NCBI GenBank assembly: GCA_002407045.1
Contig: DHKB01000022.1
Coordinates: 41,999-105,998 of the forward strand
Length of the DNA: 64,000 nucleotides
Origin: Candidatus Bruticola papionis
GTDB lineage: Bacteria > Vulcanimicrobiota > Xenobia > Xenobiales > Xenobiaceae
Direction: 5' to 3'
Below, in pieces: positions 36,312 through 45,605 of this stretch. How positions within the stretch are numbered: position 1 is the first letter of the stretch; each line of letters starts with the position of its first letter. A program made the position numbers and the translations under genes. Under the pieces are notes generated by a model. That model saw only the letters and a program-made list of their open reading frames with translations, was not told the origin of the DNA and did no database searches.

Positions 36312-36418
36312 CGTTTGTAAATCTCCAGACTATTTGAGAAAGTTTGTCTATCCTATTTTGCTAGCCTCAGCCCCCAGAGGCCTTAGTGCATATATTTTGA
36401 CAAAAAGGCTAATTGCTT

Positions 36419-37459
36419 TTACCAGAAATTGCGTGTTTCTACTCCTTCTACAGACCTCATTATACGTGGATCATGATAAAGTTGTTCTAAACCAAGTAAA
36501 GTGCAATCTTCAGGTTTTTCAGCTACTTGGCAAAACACTCCAGTTTCGGCAGCCAAATATTGAGCTAATCCGCTCAAGCGACTGCCTCCACCACACAACA
36601 TCATACCCGAATTGACTATATCGTTGGTAAAGCCTGGAGGTGTGAGCTGAATAACACGCTGTAACATATGGGAAATTCGCTCTAACTTGGGTTTTAATAT
36701 TTTTAAGATCTGTGCCGCAGTCAGTTTCATTTTTCTAGGGAAGCCGGTTTTTAAGTCGCGCCCTTTTATTTCAAAACTCAAAGCCCCATTTTCTGTGTAG
36801 GCGCATCCGCCTTCTATTTTCAATTGCTCGGCACTGCCCATACCTACAACTAAATTTTGGCGACGGCAATAGTCCACAATAGCTTTATCAAGGGCTGCTC
36901 CAGCTACAGGCACAGAATCGGCCACCACAATAGCTCCCATACATATCACGGCTGCTTGGGTTATTTCAGCTCCGACGTTGACAACTAAACAAGCTTTACT
37001 TTGAGTAATTGATAATCCACAGCCCAAAGCTGAGGCCAAAGGAGCAGCCACTAAAGAAATACCTCTGGCGCCAGCCGAGCGACAAAGATCGGAAATGATA
37101 CGCACATCAGCTTCGGAAGCTCCCACTGGTACAGATAGCAAAATTCTAGGGCCAAATAGTCCTAGATTGGAGCAGCGACTTAAACAGAAGCACAGCAATT
37201 CCAGAGCTTTGTCATAATCGCAAACGCATCCCTCTTTTATGGGAGCGCTCAATATCTTTTCCTTATTTAGGCGTCCAGCCATAAGTTTGGCCTGAGAGCC
37301 GACAGCCACAAGTTTATCGCTTTTAACCTCGTAGATAAGACGAGCATATTCACGCCAGTAGTTTTTTCCACACTCTGCCACACCTACGGAAGAGCTTCCT
37401 AGATCAACCCCCAGATCAGGAGAGAACTTGGAAATCAATTTATCGAAAAAATCTAACAC
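36419..37459 (-). CDS. mreB: Divergent MreB/actin-like protein
   Basis: The 346-residue protein has the actin fold signatures in order, but divergent. Phosphate-1 is DLGSSSVGV (19-27); standard MreB has DLGTANT-like. Phosphate-2 is VVNVGAEIT (159-167), where most MreB have VVDIGGGTT, so the Asp is replaced by Asn. The adenosine motif MMLCGGGSRLSG is present. Position directly upstream of mreC-mreD-mrdA supports the MreB identity. The changes may slow or abolish ATP hydrolysis. Whether another MreB exists elsewhere is unknown. Confidence 0.88.
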   Translation of the reverse strand: MLDFFDKLISKFSPDLGVDLGSSSVGVAECGKNYWREYARLIYEVKSDKLVAVGSQAKLMAGRLNKEKILSAPIKEGCVCDYDKALELLCFCLSRCSNLGLFGPRILLSVPVGASEADVRIISDLCRSAGARGISLVAAPLASALGCGLSITQSKACLVVNVGAEITQAAVICMGAIVVADSVPVAGAALDKAIVDYCRRQNLVVGMGSAEQLKIEGGCAYTENGALSFEIKGRDLKTGFPRKMKLTAAQILKILKPKLERISHMLQRVIQLTPPGFTNDIVNSGMMLCGGGSRLSGLAQYLAAETGVFCQVAEKPEDCTLLGLEQLYHDPRIMRSVEGVETRNFW

Positions 37460-37480
37460 GCCTATCCTACCCTACAAAGT

Positions 37481-38311
37481 CTAATCTCGCAAAGAAAATA
37501 GATTAAAACCGAAAGCTGTACTTAAACTATTTAACACAGTTAAAGGCAATCCCACCACATTAAAATAACATCCATCTATTTTTTCCACTAAAAGCGAGCC
37601 TAACTCTTGAATGCCATAGGCTCCAGCTTTATCCAGAGGATGGCCAGTTTCTACGTATGCTTTTATTTCTTGCTCTATAGAGGAGCGGAATTTGACGGCT
37701 GTAACAGCGCACGATTTTATAAATTGCCCCGACGGCAAAGCTTGCACAGCAACGCCAGTAACTACGTGATGCCAACGTCCAGCCAAACCGGAAAGCATCT
37801 CCGCAGCTTCAGCCTTGGAGCCAGGTTTGCCCAAAACAGCTTTGCCACAAACCACTACTGTATCAGATCCTATGACCAAAGCTTGAGAGGTGTGATCTAT
37901 TACTACTTGAGAAGCAGAAGAACGAGCTTTGGCCAAGGCGGAATTTTGCACTTCTTTGATAACTTCAGCTAAAACTTCAGTTTCGCAGGCTTTATGCAAA
38001 CGTAAACTCAAATTGGCATAAGGGCCGACACAATCTAAAATAGGTTGCACTTGAGGGATTGAACTAACCTTACTTTTGTCTTTTCCCAAAAATGCCGAAT
38101 ATTCAGCATACATGTTGGCGTTAGCGCTGCCGAAATCGTCTCGGACGTTTTCTCTAAGCTCAGTTAAACCGCAACCAGAGCGGGAACAAGGAGGTTCGGC
38201 TTCAGGACTAGGCTTCAGAACTGTGAAATCGAGCCCTAACATTTCTAGTAATTCGCGGCGACGCGGCGAAGCGGAGGCCAAAATTATTTTAGGCTTATTT
38301 TCTTTTTGCAT
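37481..38311 (-). CDS. maf: Maf-family nucleotide pyrophosphatase with internal insertion
   Basis: Maf proteins hydrolyse non-canonical or modified NTPs. LASASPRRRELLEMLGL, IGSDTVVV and later KAGAYGIQELGSLLVEKIDGCYFNVVGLPL are classic. Between the first and second motif are about 60-70 extra residues. The frame starts at 38353, but ATG 38311 begins just before KPKIILASAS. A TATAAT at 38326-38321 lies nine bases before it, so the transcript is probably almost leaderless. It precedes mreB by 21 bp, as in many bacteria. Confidence 0.9.
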   Translation of the reverse strand: MQKENKPKIILASASPRRRELLEMLGLDFTVLKPSPEAEPPCSRSGCGLTELRENVRDDFGSANANMYAEYSAFLGKDKSKVSSIPQVQPILDCVGPYANLSLRLHKACETEVLAEVIKEVQNSALAKARSSASQVVIDHTSQALVIGSDTVVVCGKAVLGKPGSKAEAAEMLSGLAGRWHHVVTGVAVQALPSGQFIKSCAVTAVKFRSSIEQEIKAYVETGHPLDKAGAYGIQELGSLLVEKIDGCYFNVVGLPLTVLNSLSTAFGFNLFSLRD

Positions 38312-38320
38312 ATGGGGCGA

Positions 38321-38326
38321 ATTATA
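38321..38326 (-). promoter_or_regulatory. -10 box of the maf-mre operon
   Basis: Minus strand TATAAT, nine bases before the chosen maf ATG. The -35 is not clear. Transcription would begin within a few bases of the start codon, implying a leaderless or near-leaderless mRNA. Confidence 0.55.
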
Positions 38327-38396
38327 GCACGAAAAGAGCGAATAACGATACACTGAGCTTAAAAAAGAACACTATCCGATAGATAGGGAGCTACAC

Positions 38397-38939
38397 ATGA
38401 AAATAGTCACTAAAACAGGCGATAAAGGCGAAACATCTTTAATTGGAGGGGAACGTGTTTCTAAGGATGATCCACATTTAGCTGCTTGCGGCTCAATAGA
38501 CGAATTAAGTGCCATCCTGGGTGTATGCCTAAGCCTAGCTCCACCTTCTCCTTGGTGCGAAGAGCTAGAAGAAATACAGCGTACTTTGTTTCTGCTAGCC
38601 GCCGATTTAGCTTCTCCTGAGTTGTCAACTAATTTTCATTTAACAGCAAATCATGTTAAACAATTAGAAGATAAACTTCAGCCTCACTTACAAGCTCTGC
38701 CTGAACAAAATTGTTTTATCCTCAATGGAGGCGGACAATGTGGTTCTTTTTTACATTGGGCCCGCACCGTCTGCCGCCGAGCCGAAAGAGAATGCGTAAC
38801 CTTAAAGCGCTTAACTAACTCAGAGCGACACCCTTTCAATGACTCGCTCCTAGTATATATGAACAGGCTGTCCGATTACCTTTTTACAGCCGCTCGCCTA
38901 ATAAATCGTCAGCAAGGCTGTGAAGAAAAAAAGGTATAA
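38397..38939 (+). CDS. Cob(I)alamin adenosyltransferase, PduO type
   Basis: Attaches the 5'-deoxyadenosyl group of ATP to cobalamin. The 180-residue protein has the N-terminal TKTGDKGETSLIGGERV, CRRAERE and MNRLSDYLF motifs of PduO-type enzymes at normal length. ATG 38397 has GGGAG six bases upstream. Divergent from maf. Implies adenosylcobalamin use; no B12-dependent enzyme is in the window. Confidence 0.94.
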   Translation: MKIVTKTGDKGETSLIGGERVSKDDPHLAACGSIDELSAILGVCLSLAPPSPWCEELEEIQRTLFLLAADLASPELSTNFHLTANHVKQLEDKLQPHLQALPEQNCFILNGGGQCGSFLHWARTVCRRAERECVTLKRLTNSERHPFNDSLLVYMNRLSDYLFTAARLINRQQGCEEKKV

Positions 38940-38963
38940 TCCTTTTTTTTATCTCTTTTGCCC

Positions 38964-38993
38964 TTGCTTTCATATTTGAGGACGTGATATAAT
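38964..38993 (+). promoter_or_regulatory. rpsT promoter
   Basis: TTGCTT (38964-38969) and TATAAT (38988-38993) with an 18-bp spacer. A leader of about 130 nt follows, containing a repeated gagtagttt and a short hairpin-forming stretch (39010-39055) that may be a regulatory leader. Confidence 0.6.
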
Positions 38994-39132
38994 GCCCCCG
39001 GTTTAGAAGCGAGTAGTTTAAGTTGGTAGAGCGAGAGTAGTTTGCTCACTCCCCCTAGTGCAAAAAAGATATTTTTTGCCTGAAATATGTTTCACTAAAG
39101 TTTCTAAAGATTTTGTTTGGAGGATTTTCAAA

Positions 39133-39408
39133 GTGGCAAACATTAAGACTGCCAAAAAGATGATCTTGGTTCACGAGCGCCGCCGCAAGCGCAACGTTAG
39201 CGTAAAGACTCGTATCAAAAACGTTTTCAAGGCTGCTATAGCTACCTTAGAGAAGGAAAACAGCGCTGAAGTACGCGCTCAGTCCTTAAGCGCCGCTTCT
39301 TCCACTATCGACAAGGCCGTGGCTAAGGGCATCGTCCACAAGAATAAGGCTGCCCGCCGCAAATCCCGTTTGGCCCGCAAAATTAACGCCGCCAACGCTC
39401 AAGCCTAA
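39133..39408 (+). CDS. rpsT: 30S ribosomal protein S20
   Basis: The 91-residue basic helical protein starts ANIKTAKKMI and ends in ARKINAANAQA. NKAARRKSRLARKIN is the S20 signature. The GTG at 39133 has GGAGG nine bases upstream and gives the usual length; the frame opens earlier at 39058 without a site. Codon use is biased toward GCC/CGC as expected for a highly expressed gene. Monocistronic with its own terminator. Confidence 0.95.
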   Translation: MANIKTAKKMILVHERRRKRNVSVKTRIKNVFKAAIATLEKENSAEVRAQSLSAASSTIDKAVAKGIVHKNKAARRKSRLARKINAANAQA

Positions 39409-39434
39409 TATTCGTCAGAATTTTAGCTGAAAAG

Positions 39435-39475
39435 ACTCCGCCGCTTTATGAAAAAGCAGACGGAGTTTTTTTTGT
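39435..39475 (+). terminator. rpsT terminator
   Basis: Stem actccgccgcttt / aaagcagacggagt, followed by nine T. Strong Rho-independent terminator 27 bp after rpsT. Confidence 0.9.
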
Positions 39476-39503
39476 TTTGTAAAGGATAAAATAATCAACA
39501 ATT

Positions 39504-40079
39504 ATGGGAAATTCAAAACTAGAGCGACTAACTTCCAAAATAAATGAACTTTTAAGCAAAAAGGATTATGTCATTCTGGCTATAGATGGACGCTGTGGCT
39601 CAGGCAAAACCACCCTAGCTTCTCACCTGCAAAAAGAGTTCAAAGCCAATCTTTTCCATATGGATGATTTTTATTTGCCACTCAGTTTGCGCACTCCTGA
39701 AATTCTCAGCCAAATAGCCGGCAATATAGATCGCTGGCGCTTAATTGAAGAGGTCTTGCGTCCTTTACAAAAGCGACTTCCTTTTACTTATCGCACTTAT
39801 AGCCACACTCCCTCGCCTCATTTTAGTGAGCCTATTCAAGTTCAACCCACCCAAGTAACCATAGTAGAAGGTTCCTATTCTTGTCATCCTGATTTCATTA
39901 CTTTTTACGATTACAAAATATTTCTTTCTCTAGATAAAGATAAGCAATGGCAACGCTTAAGCGGCCGAGAAACTCCAGAAGAGCTAGCCGGTTTTGCCAA
40001 ATTCTGGATTCCCAAGGAAGAAAAATATTTCCAAGCTTACCAAATCCAAACTAAATGTGATTTTTATTGGGAAGCTTAA
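39504..40079 (+). CDS. Uridine kinase-like P-loop protein
   Basis: The 191-residue protein has Walker A GRCGSGKTT (29-37), MDDFYLP (about 53-59), and a later IVEGSYSCHP strand, as in the phosphoribulokinase/uridine kinase family. Members phosphorylate nucleosides, pantothenate or other small alcohols. The exact substrate cannot be read from the sequence; many such stand-alone proteins are only annotated as uridine kinase. Starts at ATG 39504. Confidence 0.82.
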   Translation: MGNSKLERLTSKINELLSKKDYVILAIDGRCGSGKTTLASHLQKEFKANLFHMDDFYLPLSLRTPEILSQIAGNIDRWRLIEEVLRPLQKRLPFTYRTYSHTPSPHFSEPIQVQPTQVTIVEGSYSCHPDFITFYDYKIFLSLDKDKQWQRLSGRETPEELAGFAKFWIPKEEKYFQAYQIQTKCDFYWEA

Positions 40080-40091
40080 AGCAAAAAAAAT

Positions 40092-40125
40092 AGCTCCGCT
40101 TTTTTCAAAAAATAAAAGCGGAGCT
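40092..40125 (-). terminator. Terminator of ahcY
   Basis: Stem agctccgctttt / aaaagcggagct. On the minus strand it is followed by eight T. It lies 29 bp after the ahcY stop, between convergent genes. Confidence 0.85.
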
Positions 40126-40154
40126 CAGCTCATTCTAGCAATTAAGTCAAAAAA

Positions 40155-41462
40155 TTAGTAGCGATAATATTCAGGCTTGTAGGGGCCTTCTACGGGTACG
40201 CCCAGATATTCGGCTTGTTCGGGAGTAAGCTTAGTTAAGCTGACACCCAATTTAGGCAAGTGGAGACGAGCAACTTCTTCATCGAGCTTCTTAGGCAAAC
40301 GATAAACACCGATAGGATACTTATCATGGTTGTTCCAAAGCTCGATCTGGCCCAGTACTTGGTTGGTAAAAGAGCAAGACATTACGAAAGAAGGATGGCC
40401 AGTGGCGCAGCCCAAGTTGACCAAACGTCCGCGAGCCAAAACGATCAAATCGCGACCGCTAGGCAACTGGAAGACGTCTACTTGAGGCTTCAAGTTATAC
40501 TCGGTAATACCAGGGGTAGTTTCCAGCCAGTGCATATCGATTTCGCAATCGAAGTGGCCGATATTGCAAACGATGGCCTTATCTTTCATTTCCATCATGT
40601 GGCGGCCCATGATAATGCCTTTGCAACCGGTGGTGGTGACAAAAATATCACCGATAGGAGCGGCTTCTTCCATAGTCATGACTTGGTAGCCTTCCATGGC
40701 AGCTTGTAAAGCGCAAATAGGATCTATCTCGGTAATAATGACACGAGCGCCGAAACCGCGCATACTCTGAGCGCAGCCTTTACCTACATCGCCGAAACCA
40801 CAAACGACTACTACTTTACCGGCGACCATAACATCGGTGCCTCTCTTAATACCGTCGGCCAAAGACTCGCGGCAACCGTAAAGGTTGTCAAACTTGGACT
40901 TGGTTACAGAGTCGTTAACGTTGATAGCCGGAGCCAAAAGCTTGCCTTCAGCAGCGCGACGATAAAGGTTGTGTACACCAGTTGTAGTCTCTTCGGTAAT
41001 ACCGCGAATCTCTTTGAAAAGTTCGGGGAATTCGTCGTGAACTAAGTTAGTCAAATCGCCGCCATCGTCTAAGATCATATTGGGGCCTAAGCCGCCTTCG
41101 AATTTCAAGCTCTGACGGATACACCAATCGTACTCCTCTAAAGTTTCACCCTTCCAAGCGAAAACGGGTACACCAGCAGCAGCAATAGCAGCAGCAGCGT
41201 GATCCTGAGTGCTATAGATATTGCAAGAACTCCAGCGAACCTGAGCGCCCAAAGCTACGCAAGTTTCAATTAGAACAGCGGTCTGAACGGTCATATGCAG
41301 ACAACCGGCGATACGAGCTCCTTTTAAAGGCTTCTCGTCGGCATAGCGCTCGCGTAAAGCCATCAATCCGGGCATTTCAGCTTCGGAGAGAACGATGTCA
41401 CGTCTTCCCCATTCAGCTAAGCTCATATCTTTTACTTTGTAATCTACAGCAGATTCGCTCAT
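40155..41462 (-). CDS. ahcY: Adenosylhomocysteinase
   Basis: Splits S-adenosylhomocysteine to adenosine and homocysteine, recycling the product of methyltransferases. The 435-residue protein has NAD-binding VVVCGFGDVGKGCAQSM, the active-site region DSVTKSKFDN and the conserved C-terminal PYKPEYYRY. Typical length for the bacterial short form. Well placed ATG at 41462 with GGAGG upstream. Single-gene unit. Confidence 0.96.
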   Translation of the reverse strand: MSESAVDYKVKDMSLAEWGRRDIVLSEAEMPGLMALRERYADEKPLKGARIAGCLHMTVQTAVLIETCVALGAQVRWSSCNIYSTQDHAAAAIAAAGVPVFAWKGETLEEYDWCIRQSLKFEGGLGPNMILDDGGDLTNLVHDEFPELFKEIRGITEETTTGVHNLYRRAAEGKLLAPAINVNDSVTKSKFDNLYGCRESLADGIKRGTDVMVAGKVVVVCGFGDVGKGCAQSMRGFGARVIITEIDPICALQAAMEGYQVMTMEEAAPIGDIFVTTTGCKGIIMGRHMMEMKDKAIVCNIGHFDCEIDMHWLETTPGITEYNLKPQVDVFQLPSGRDLIVLARGRLVNLGCATGHPSFVMSCSFTNQVLGQIELWNNHDKYPIGVYRLPKKLDEEVARLHLPKLGVSLTKLTPEQAEYLGVPVEGPYKPEYYRY

Positions 41463-41602
41463 ATTAAAGAGTCCTCCATAAAATTGACGCCAAAACGCCT
41501 AACAAAAAAAATACTAAAAAGCTAACTAAAGCATCTAATTAGACCGGTGAAAATTCTCTACCTCGCCTTTATTCCTGCTTTTTTTTATAAAAAGCACAGA
41601 AA

Positions 41603-41629
41603 GAGTCGCTCGAACTTACTCTACGACTC
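41603..41629 (-). terminator. Weak hairpin after the Nif3-family gene
   Basis: gagtcg / cgactc stem with a 15-base loop, followed on the minus strand by TTTCTGTGCTTTTT. Possible terminator 18 bp after the stop. Confidence 0.4.
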
Positions 41630-41647
41630 GTAAAGCGGTATTTTTAC

Positions 41648-42385
41648 TTACAGTCCGGTAGGATTATCAAAGAAGGCGGTTTCTACCCCAAATTGGGCTT
41701 CTACTTCGGCTTGCAAAGCTTTAACTCCAAAAGTTTCTGAAGCGTAGTGCCCAACACAAGCGATATTTAAACCATACTCTACTGAATCATGGGCCATAGA
41801 GTAGCTCGTTTCTCCGGTAATATATAAATCTAGATGATCTTTTATACCACGGTATAAATATTCGCCTCCACCACCGCCACTGCAAACACCAATGCGTTTA
41901 ATTTTCTCTGGTCCATGCCAAAAATCGGCTAAGCGATCGGGAAACAAGCTAGCTAATTTCTGCTTGGCCTCCTCAAGTGAAATAGGTCTTTCTAAATCAC
42001 ATAACCATCCCACTTCACCAAATTCTCCAGTTTTCTCCCAGCTTAAATGGCTAAGAATCTGAGCGTTATTGCCCAATTGAGGATGGCGATCTAAGGGCAA
42101 ATGGGAAACGAACAAATTAATATTATGGTCTAAAAGGAACTTCAGGCGCTTTTTGTTTACTCCCTGTACTCTATCCCAACTAGGCCACATCATACCGTGA
42201 TGAACACAAATAATTTGACAATCTTGCAAAGCTTCAAATGTAGAAAGGCAAGCATCTACGGCAAATCCGACTTTTTTGACTTCTTCGGCTCCCTCTACCT
42301 GAATACCGTTGCTGGTAAAATCTTTAAACTCTTTTATTCTCAGTAAATCACTGAGATAACGGACCAACTCAGAAGTTCTGACCAT
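41648..42385 (-). CDS. Nif3/DUF34 family metal-binding protein
   Basis: The protein (245 residues from ATG 42385) has the family's metal-site motifs ICVHHGMMW near the N-terminal third and VGHYASETFGV near the C-terminus, plus GVCSGGGGGEYL. DUF34/Nif3 proteins bind two metals, and their cellular role is debated (some act as GTP cyclohydrolase-like or metal-insertion proteins). The ATG is five bases after the hutI stop. Its presence in the hut unit is probably positional. Confidence 0.88.
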   Translation of the reverse strand: MVRTSELVRYLSDLLRIKEFKDFTSNGIQVEGAEEVKKVGFAVDACLSTFEALQDCQIICVHHGMMWPSWDRVQGVNKKRLKFLLDHNINLFVSHLPLDRHPQLGNNAQILSHLSWEKTGEFGEVGWLCDLERPISLEEAKQKLASLFPDRLADFWHGPEKIKRIGVCSGGGGGEYLYRGIKDHLDLYITGETSYSMAHDSVEYGLNIACVGHYASETFGVKALQAEVEAQFGVETAFFDNPTGL

Positions 42386-42390
42386 AATTT

Positions 42391-43641
42391 TTAAGCTACT
42401 TGCACTCCTTTTTTGTATACGTTGCGAATCCAATTAACTCCATAGCTATAGGGCCATTCACGCCAATTTAACGTATTGAGCACCACAAAATCGGCTTGTT
42501 TGCCAACCGAAAGACTACCAACTTTGTCGGCCATTTTTAAAGAGTGAGCGGCATTGATAGTAGCAGCCACAATAGCTTCTTCGGGGGTAAATTTCAAACG
42601 CAACACAGCTAAAGAAATAGCCATAGGCATCGAAAGGCAGAAATTAGTCCCAGGATTAAAGTCTGTAGCAATAGCTACAGGTAATCCGAAGTCGATCATT
42701 TCTCTGCCCTTAGCGTATTTATTGGTACCACAGAAGAAAGAAGTACCTGGGGTGAGAATAGGTATAATGCCACTTTCCTTCAAGATAGGGTAATCGTCAG
42801 CTTGGAGGCTCTGTAAATTGTCACAAGAAGCAGCACCAAGCTGAGCAGCCATTTTAGCACCGCCCAAGTAGCAAAACTCTTCAGCGTGAATTCGTGCTCC
42901 CAAACCGCAGGCCATACCAGTTTCTAGAATTTTCTTAGCTTGAGCAACGTCAAAAACGCCTCGCTCACAAACTACGTCGACCCAATCTGCCAGGCCATCT
43001 TCGCAAACTTGGGGAATCATTTCCTGAACTAGCAATTTGACATAATCATGAGCATGGTCGACATATTCTTCAGGCACTGCGTGAGCGCCCAAAAAAGTAA
43101 CGGCCAAATCTATAGGCAACTCTCGGCCCAATTGACGCAAGATACGCAATTGACGCAATTCTGCTCGAGTGGCCAAACCGTAGCCACTTTTAGCTTCAAT
43201 AGTAGTGGAACCATGAGATAGCATCATTTCCAAATTGCGTCTGGTTATATCCGCCAATTCGCTATCACTAACTTCAGCTGTAGCTCTTACCGTGCTGGCC
43301 AGGCCACCGCCTTTAATGCGAATTTCTTCCTCGGTAGCTCCTTGAGCTCTCAATAAGTAATCTTCCACCCTGGCACCAGCAAAAATCGGATGGGTATGGG
43401 CATCCACAAAACCGGGCAAAACCGTGCAATTACAATAATCGAGCAACTTGCCTTGCCAACGGCGCAACAAATCACGAGCGTAACCAACTTCGGCAATTTT
43501 TCCATCACAAATTGCCAGAGCTCCCTCTTCTATTTCGCCAGCGTCGTCCATATCTTCGCCGCAACGCGGCCGAGGGACATCATCATCGTTGGAACAAGTC
43601 AAAACCTTGCCAGCTATGACTACGGCGTCAGCCTGATTCAC
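42391..43641 (-). CDS. hutI: Imidazolonepropionase
   Basis: Third step of histidine degradation: hydrolyses imidazolonepropionate to formiminoglutamate. The 416-residue amidohydrolase has the metal site GFVDAHTHPIFAGAR, TIEAKSGYGL, FLGAHAVPEE, IHAEEF and ATDFNPGTN. All ligands are visible. It forms a minus-strand series with ftcD and a formylglutamase gene upstream; hutH and hutU are not in the window. Confidence 0.96.
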   Translation of the reverse strand: MNQADAVVIAGKVLTCSNDDDVPRPRCGEDMDDAGEIEEGALAICDGKIAEVGYARDLLRRWQGKLLDYCNCTVLPGFVDAHTHPIFAGARVEDYLLRAQGATEEEIRIKGGGLASTVRATAEVSDSELADITRRNLEMMLSHGSTTIEAKSGYGLATRAELRQLRILRQLGRELPIDLAVTFLGAHAVPEEYVDHAHDYVKLLVQEMIPQVCEDGLADWVDVVCERGVFDVAQAKKILETGMACGLGARIHAEEFCYLGGAKMAAQLGAASCDNLQSLQADDYPILKESGIIPILTPGTSFFCGTNKYAKGREMIDFGLPVAIATDFNPGTNFCLSMPMAISLAVLRLKFTPEEAIVAATINAAHSLKMADKVGSLSVGKQADFVVLNTLNWREWPYSYGVNWIRNVYKKGVQVA

Positions 43642-43763
43642 AACTAAACCTCCAAAACAACACTCTCTTACAAAAAAGAGCGACTACAACAAATATACTT
43701 GTTAATTCGCTTGCCTTAGGCCTTTTTTCTTTTTTTTATGATAGGCATTTTTATGCAAATTAA

Positions 43764-44681
43764 CTATGACAACGATTTATAAAGATCCAAAAGTCCACTT
43801 TCTACGGTACGTTGTGGCGAAAAATCAGGCATTTGCAAATAGTAAGAAAAGCAATCGCTCATAGCTTGCAAGGGCAAACAGCCTATAAGCTCACTCTTTA
43901 ATACACCTACTCCAAAGCGGCGAGCTTCTATCTTTACCAATTCAAAAGCGGTATAAAGGGACGTTAGTTTAGGGTCGGTCAAATTCATAGAAACTTGCAC
44001 AGCCTTTTGGGAAGGTAATTCCAGCCCTAACGCTTTGACAAAACTTAAACCTCCCGAGGAAGCTCGCACTTTGGCAGCAATTTTTTTGGCAATAGTTACG
44101 TCTTGAGTATTTAGCCAAACATTGAAAGCCACCAAGGGACCACGAGCGCCAAAGCAAGACGCTCCCAATTTTGGGTGCAATTGAGCCGGGCCCAAGTCAG
44201 GGCGGCGTTCTTCACTTTGTAAACCTTCCCGGTTGAGGGCTTCCCAGCCTCCACGTCGCAAATATGCCAAAGAAACTCTCTGAGGTCGCCGAGCCGATTC
44301 TCCATATAAATAAACCGGTAACTGAAATCGTTTAGAAGCTAACAAAGCTACTCTTTCTGCCAAAGCGGAAGCTTCAGCCATAGAAGCCGACTCTAAAGGC
44401 ACGAAAGGTACCACATCAATAGCTCCAATACGAGGATGAACACCAGTGTGGTTATGCATATCAATATGTTGCTCGGCGACAGCAAACAAATTCAAGACAG
44501 CCTCTTCCAAAGCATCGCTTTCACCTATAAAAGTAAAAACAGAGCGGTTATGATCGTAATCGGCCGAATAGTCCAATAAACGCACAGAAGCGACCGAGCG
44601 CACTGCTTCAGCCAAAAGTTCAATTATAGGCCAACGCCGCCCTTCAGAGACATTGGGTATACACTCAAAGACAGCTCCCAT
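43764..44681 (-). CDS. ftcD: Glutamate formimidoyltransferase
   Basis: Transfers the formimino group from formiminoglutamate to tetrahydrofolate. FECIPNVSEGRR at the N-terminus, DHNRSVFTFIGE, GVHPRIGAIDVVPF and the C-terminal ELIGCLP are characteristic. The frame extends to 44726, but ATG 44681 (AGGAG upstream) gives the family start; 305 residues, the transferase domain only, without the cyclodeaminase domain of the two-domain enzyme. Works between HutI and folate metabolism. Confidence 0.95.
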   Translation of the reverse strand: MGAVFECIPNVSEGRRWPIIELLAEAVRSVASVRLLDYSADYDHNRSVFTFIGESDALEEAVLNLFAVAEQHIDMHNHTGVHPRIGAIDVVPFVPLESASMAEASALAERVALLASKRFQLPVYLYGESARRPQRVSLAYLRRGGWEALNREGLQSEERRPDLGPAQLHPKLGASCFGARGPLVAFNVWLNTQDVTIAKKIAAKVRASSGGLSFVKALGLELPSQKAVQVSMNLTDPKLTSLYTAFELVKIEARRFGVGVLKSELIGCLPLQAMSDCFSYYLQMPDFSPQRTVESGLLDLYKSLS

Positions 44682-44765
44682 ACGGTATTTTTCTCCTAAA
44701 AAGCAAAAAAACGCCCCCGACCCCAAATACTCCCTCGGGGAATATTGGGACAGAGACGCTAAAAA

Positions 44766-45605
44766 CTAAGCTTGGGCTAATTTATCAGCAAATTTCTTGA
44801 GAACGCCCAATAAACGTAAGCGCAATTTGCCGATCACTTCACGGTCTGAATCAGGCGCATCCTCTAAAGAAGATGGATCTTCCGGCTCGTTGGGCAAAAC
44901 TAAAGAGCGATTGATAGTAAATTGGATCCAAGGCGTGCCATGACCGTCACAATCGGCACAATGACGTTTAAGAATGTATCCACCTGAAGAAGGATTGTTG
45001 AAGCACACCAGCTGTTGTCCCTCTTTGAGCGGAACATCGGCAAATTCTTCACGCAAAACTTCAGCTAATTTGTGGGCCACAGCTGTAGGGCAAGAAAGAG
45101 AAGTGCCCTCAGCATTAGAGTCGCCCATATTGCCAATGCAAAAAAGAGGCCTAATGCTACCACAATCGGAGTCGCGGGGAGCTCCCACTGGAGCCATAGA
45201 ATGGCAATCTATGCCCAAACGTACGCCACCGCGAGAAGCCACACGCTCTAGGATCTCGTGGTAATTGCGATGATATCTATCTATGAGACGATTTACATCA
45301 TCAGCTGTAGGCTGACAACCTTCACGCCAAACCGGTCTGTTGTAGCGAGTAACTAAGCGAACTACTCCATCGTCAACTTTAGGAGGTTTCAAACTCGGGT
45401 CTTGATCCATATCAATAACAGCCCGAGCGACTTCAGCCTCTAAGCGTCCCTGTACCGACTCGCCGAAAGCGAATATCTCACGCGTCCAAGGATCGGAATC
45501 GAAAAAAATGTCAGCAGGGGTCAAGGCCAAACGCGTAGTCAACTCACGAGGCAAAACTGTTCCGCCGTGAACTATCGTTAGTAAGAAAGGCAACCGAGCC
45601 ACCAT
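44766..45605 (-). CDS. N-formylglutamate amidohydrolase-like protein
   Basis: Members release formate from N-formylglutamate. The 279-residue protein (ATG 45605, GGAG five bases ahead; the frame opens at 45707) carries VHGG, the Arg-containing TRYNRPVWREG and GIDCHSMAPVGAP, which are the family's metal and substrate motifs. Located upstream of ftcD and hutI in the same direction. Having both FtcD and a formylglutamase suggests two outlets for formiminoglutamate, or action on another N-formyl amino acid. Confidence 0.85.
   Translation of the reverse strand: MVARLPFLLTIVHGGTVLPRELTTRLALTPADIFFDSDPWTREIFAFGESVQGRLEAEVARAVIDMDQDPSLKPPKVDDGVVRLVTRYNRPVWREGCQPTADDVNRLIDRYHRNYHEILERVASRGGVRLGIDCHSMAPVGAPRDSDCGSIRPLFCIGNMGDSNAEGTSLSCPTAVAHKLAEVLREEFADVPLKEGQQLVCFNNPSSGGYILKRHCADCDGHGTPWIQFTINRSLVLPNEPEDPSSLEDAPDSDREVIGKLRLRLLGVLKKFADKLAQA

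Noticed and set aside
39000..39060. tRNA-like stretch (agtttaagttggtagagc) before rpsT
   Set aside because: It has a D-arm look-alike, but no consistent anticodon stem, T-arm or acceptor pairing; more likely part of the rpsT leader.
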